From Bacteroidota bacterium (lineage in GTDB: Bacteria > Bacteroidota > Bacteroidia > Flavobacteriales > Weeksellaceae): a DNA stretch of 33,568 nucleotides. Positions within the stretch are counted from its first letter, which is position 1; every line of letters begins with the position of its first letter. This document shows positions 32,684 to 33,568 of this stretch, piece after piece. A program made the position numbers and the translations under genes. Under the pieces are notes generated by a model. It was given only the letters and a program-made list of their open reading frames with translations, did no database searches and was not told where the DNA came from. The stretch lies in contig JAEZDQ010000159.1 of NCBI GenBank assembly GCA_023433225.1, positions 1-33,568 on the forward strand. The letters run 5' to 3'.

Positions 32684-33381
32684 TGCAACACATCCAGTGA
32701 TTTCGGGCGTCGGAAATCCGCAATATGGAGTTCATAATATTGAATCATGATGTCCAAAGCTCTTCTTCTTTGGGTTTGGTTGAAACTTCTGTTTTCCATC
32801 GGTGGAAAATCCAAGGAAACTAAACGTTTAAATAAATTCAAATCGGTGCCTCCAATTTCAAAACCCGAATTTAAGTTGTTTGTAGAAGTTCCGTTTACCA
32901 AATCAAAATAGGGTAGATCATCTGAAAAATGCGGATAAAAACCGAGAAATCTCGTGAAATTCATTAAAAACCAAAGGTGAAAATCTGCATAATTTGATTT
33001 CAGAGCATCAAATACATTTAATTTTTCTGATATAAAACCAAACAAAGAGGGATTGGGTTCTTCTTCCTTTAAAACGGCATTCAATGTTTCGCCCAAGAAA
33101 AATACAACCGCCATTTTGAGCGGCTGAAAATAGAGTGAACCGTAGTAGGCCTCCGCTTCAAATTGCTTTAAATAAGCCAAATGATTGCCGTTTTTATCTT
33201 CGTAAATGATTTTAATCCGGTTCAAAGTGGTGAAAAGGGAGGCCTTTTTGTTTTTTCCCGAAAAAGCATTTTTAAGAATAAAGGATTTGGCTCCAAACCT
33301 TTCGGTATAACAACGGATGATAAGCCCCGTATCTCCATATTTCAAGGAAGAAAGAACGATGGCCGAAGTTTGGACTTCCAT
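32668..33381 (-). CDS. recO: DNA repair protein RecO
   Basis: RecO promotes RecA loading on SSB-coated single-stranded DNA in the RecFOR pathway and anneals complementary strands. The 237-residue protein has the N-terminal OB fold (about 1-80), beginning MEVQTSAIVLSSLKYGDTGL and containing RCYTERFGAKSFI. An all-helical C-terminal part follows (to 237). Bacteroidota RecO typically lack the Cys zinc site of some other bacteria; none is seen here. Its start lies one base after the stop of the PorZ-like gene, so the two are cotranscribed. Confidence 0.92.
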   Translation of the reverse strand: MEVQTSAIVLSSLKYGDTGLIIRCYTERFGAKSFILKNAFSGKNKKASLFTTLNRIKIIYEDKNGNHLAYLKQFEAEAYYGSLYFQPLKMAVVFFLGETLNAVLKEEEPNPSLFGFISEKLNVFDALKSNYADFHLWFLMNFTRFLGFYPHFSDDLPYFDLVNGTSTNNLNSGFEIGGTDLNLFKRLVSLDFPPMENRSFNQTQRRRALDIMIQYYELHIADFRRPKSLDVLHQLFE

Positions 33382-33382
33382 T

Positions 33383-33568
33383 TTATCGGACGATGGCTAT
33401 TTTGGTTTGTTTGTTTTCAGATGCGTCGCGGTTGGTCATCAATACCAGATAAATCCCCGAGGCGACGGGTTTTCCATTCATGTTTTTCGTGTCCCATTCC
33501 GCTACACCTCCGGCCGCCTTCGTTTTATAAATCAAGTTCCCGACCACGTCCACAATCCTCACATCGGC
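33383..33568 (-). CDS. porZ: C-terminus of a PorZ-like type IX secretion protein (partial)
   Basis: Only the last 61 codons are visible, running off the right edge of the window. The translation carries VRIVDVVGNLIYKTKAAGG, then EWDTKNMNGKPVASGIYLVL and ends TKIAIVR. This is a type IX C-terminal sorting-domain pattern of the kind in which VASGIYLVL is the diagnostic strand. In flavobacteria the gene directly upstream of recO commonly encodes PorZ, a surface component that helps the sortase PorU attach substrates, so PorZ is the best guess. Another T9SS-sorted protein with the same domain cannot be excluded. Confidence 0.65.
   Translation of the reverse strand, partial: ADVRIVDVVGNLIYKTKAAGGVAEWDTKNMNGKPVASGIYLVLMTNRDASENKQTKIAIVR

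Overview
The window comes from the chromosome of a member of the Bacteroidota, most likely class Flavobacteriia. Four lines of evidence agree. There are Bacteroidota-specific families: a BatC/BatD pair, a GLPGLI protein, a peptidase with a type IX secretion C-terminal sorting domain, and a PorZ-like C-terminus next to recO. Sixteen genes have an exact TAnnTTTG motif, the -7 element of the Bacteroidota primary sigma factor, just upstream. Shine-Dalgarno sequences are scarce. The DNA is moderately AT-rich. Gene content is almost entirely housekeeping; I see no prophage, insertion sequence, CRISPR array or large island. The only accessory-looking patch is a small toxin-antitoxin remnant at about 10.7-11.5 kb.

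Layout: 1-2.8 kb is the end of batC, batD, marC and a small membrane protein. 2.7-3.6 kb holds rnpA (minus) and a bacilliredoxin. 3.7-7.6 kb is a tight plus-strand operon of secreted M28 peptidase, riboflavin synthase, NtrY-like histidine kinase and a TrmN6-type methyltransferase. 7.6-10.7 kb holds a lone ABC ATPase (minus), a YceI lipoprotein and hutI. 10.7-11.5 kb is the toxin-antitoxin patch with a frameshifted YoeB toxin. 11.6-13.0 kb is yicC-gmk. 13.1-15.2 kb has pgk and rpiB divergent around a 534-bp AT-rich gap with an exact DnaA box. 15.3-17.5 kb is rnr, whose 5' end is cut by an in-frame stop. 17.5-23.3 kb has a GLPGLI gene, a LysE-family exporter, an operon of sufE, a KefC-like antiporter and glycosyltransferase 9, and a SerA-like dehydrogenase. 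23.3-24.0 kb is tRNA-Ala(GGC) and an NAD(P)H-dependent FMN reductase-like gene. 24.0-30.8 kb is a minus-strand block: lipocalin-OmpA lipoproteins, then patatin-BamA-like, ybeY, mnmG and a methyltransferase. 30.9-32.7 kb is asd-trmH, followed by recO and porZ on the minus strand.

The most striking signal outside the genes is a set of three 16-bp palindromic sites matching the ParB-binding site parS (consensus TGTTTCACGTGAAACA). Two flank mnmG and one lies inside the asd coding sequence, all within 5.3 kb. With the DnaA-box-bearing gap about 12 kb away, this suggests an origin-proximal stretch of the chromosome. The broad strand pattern (left half mostly plus, right half mostly minus) is not what a textbook origin would show, so the oriC idea is tentative.

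Two genes carry lesions that look real or are assembly errors: the YoeB toxin (one missing base before its catalytic C-terminus) and rnr (a TAA in the N-terminal helix-turn-helix region). Several genes have a -7 element so close to the ATG that their transcripts would be leaderless or nearly so.
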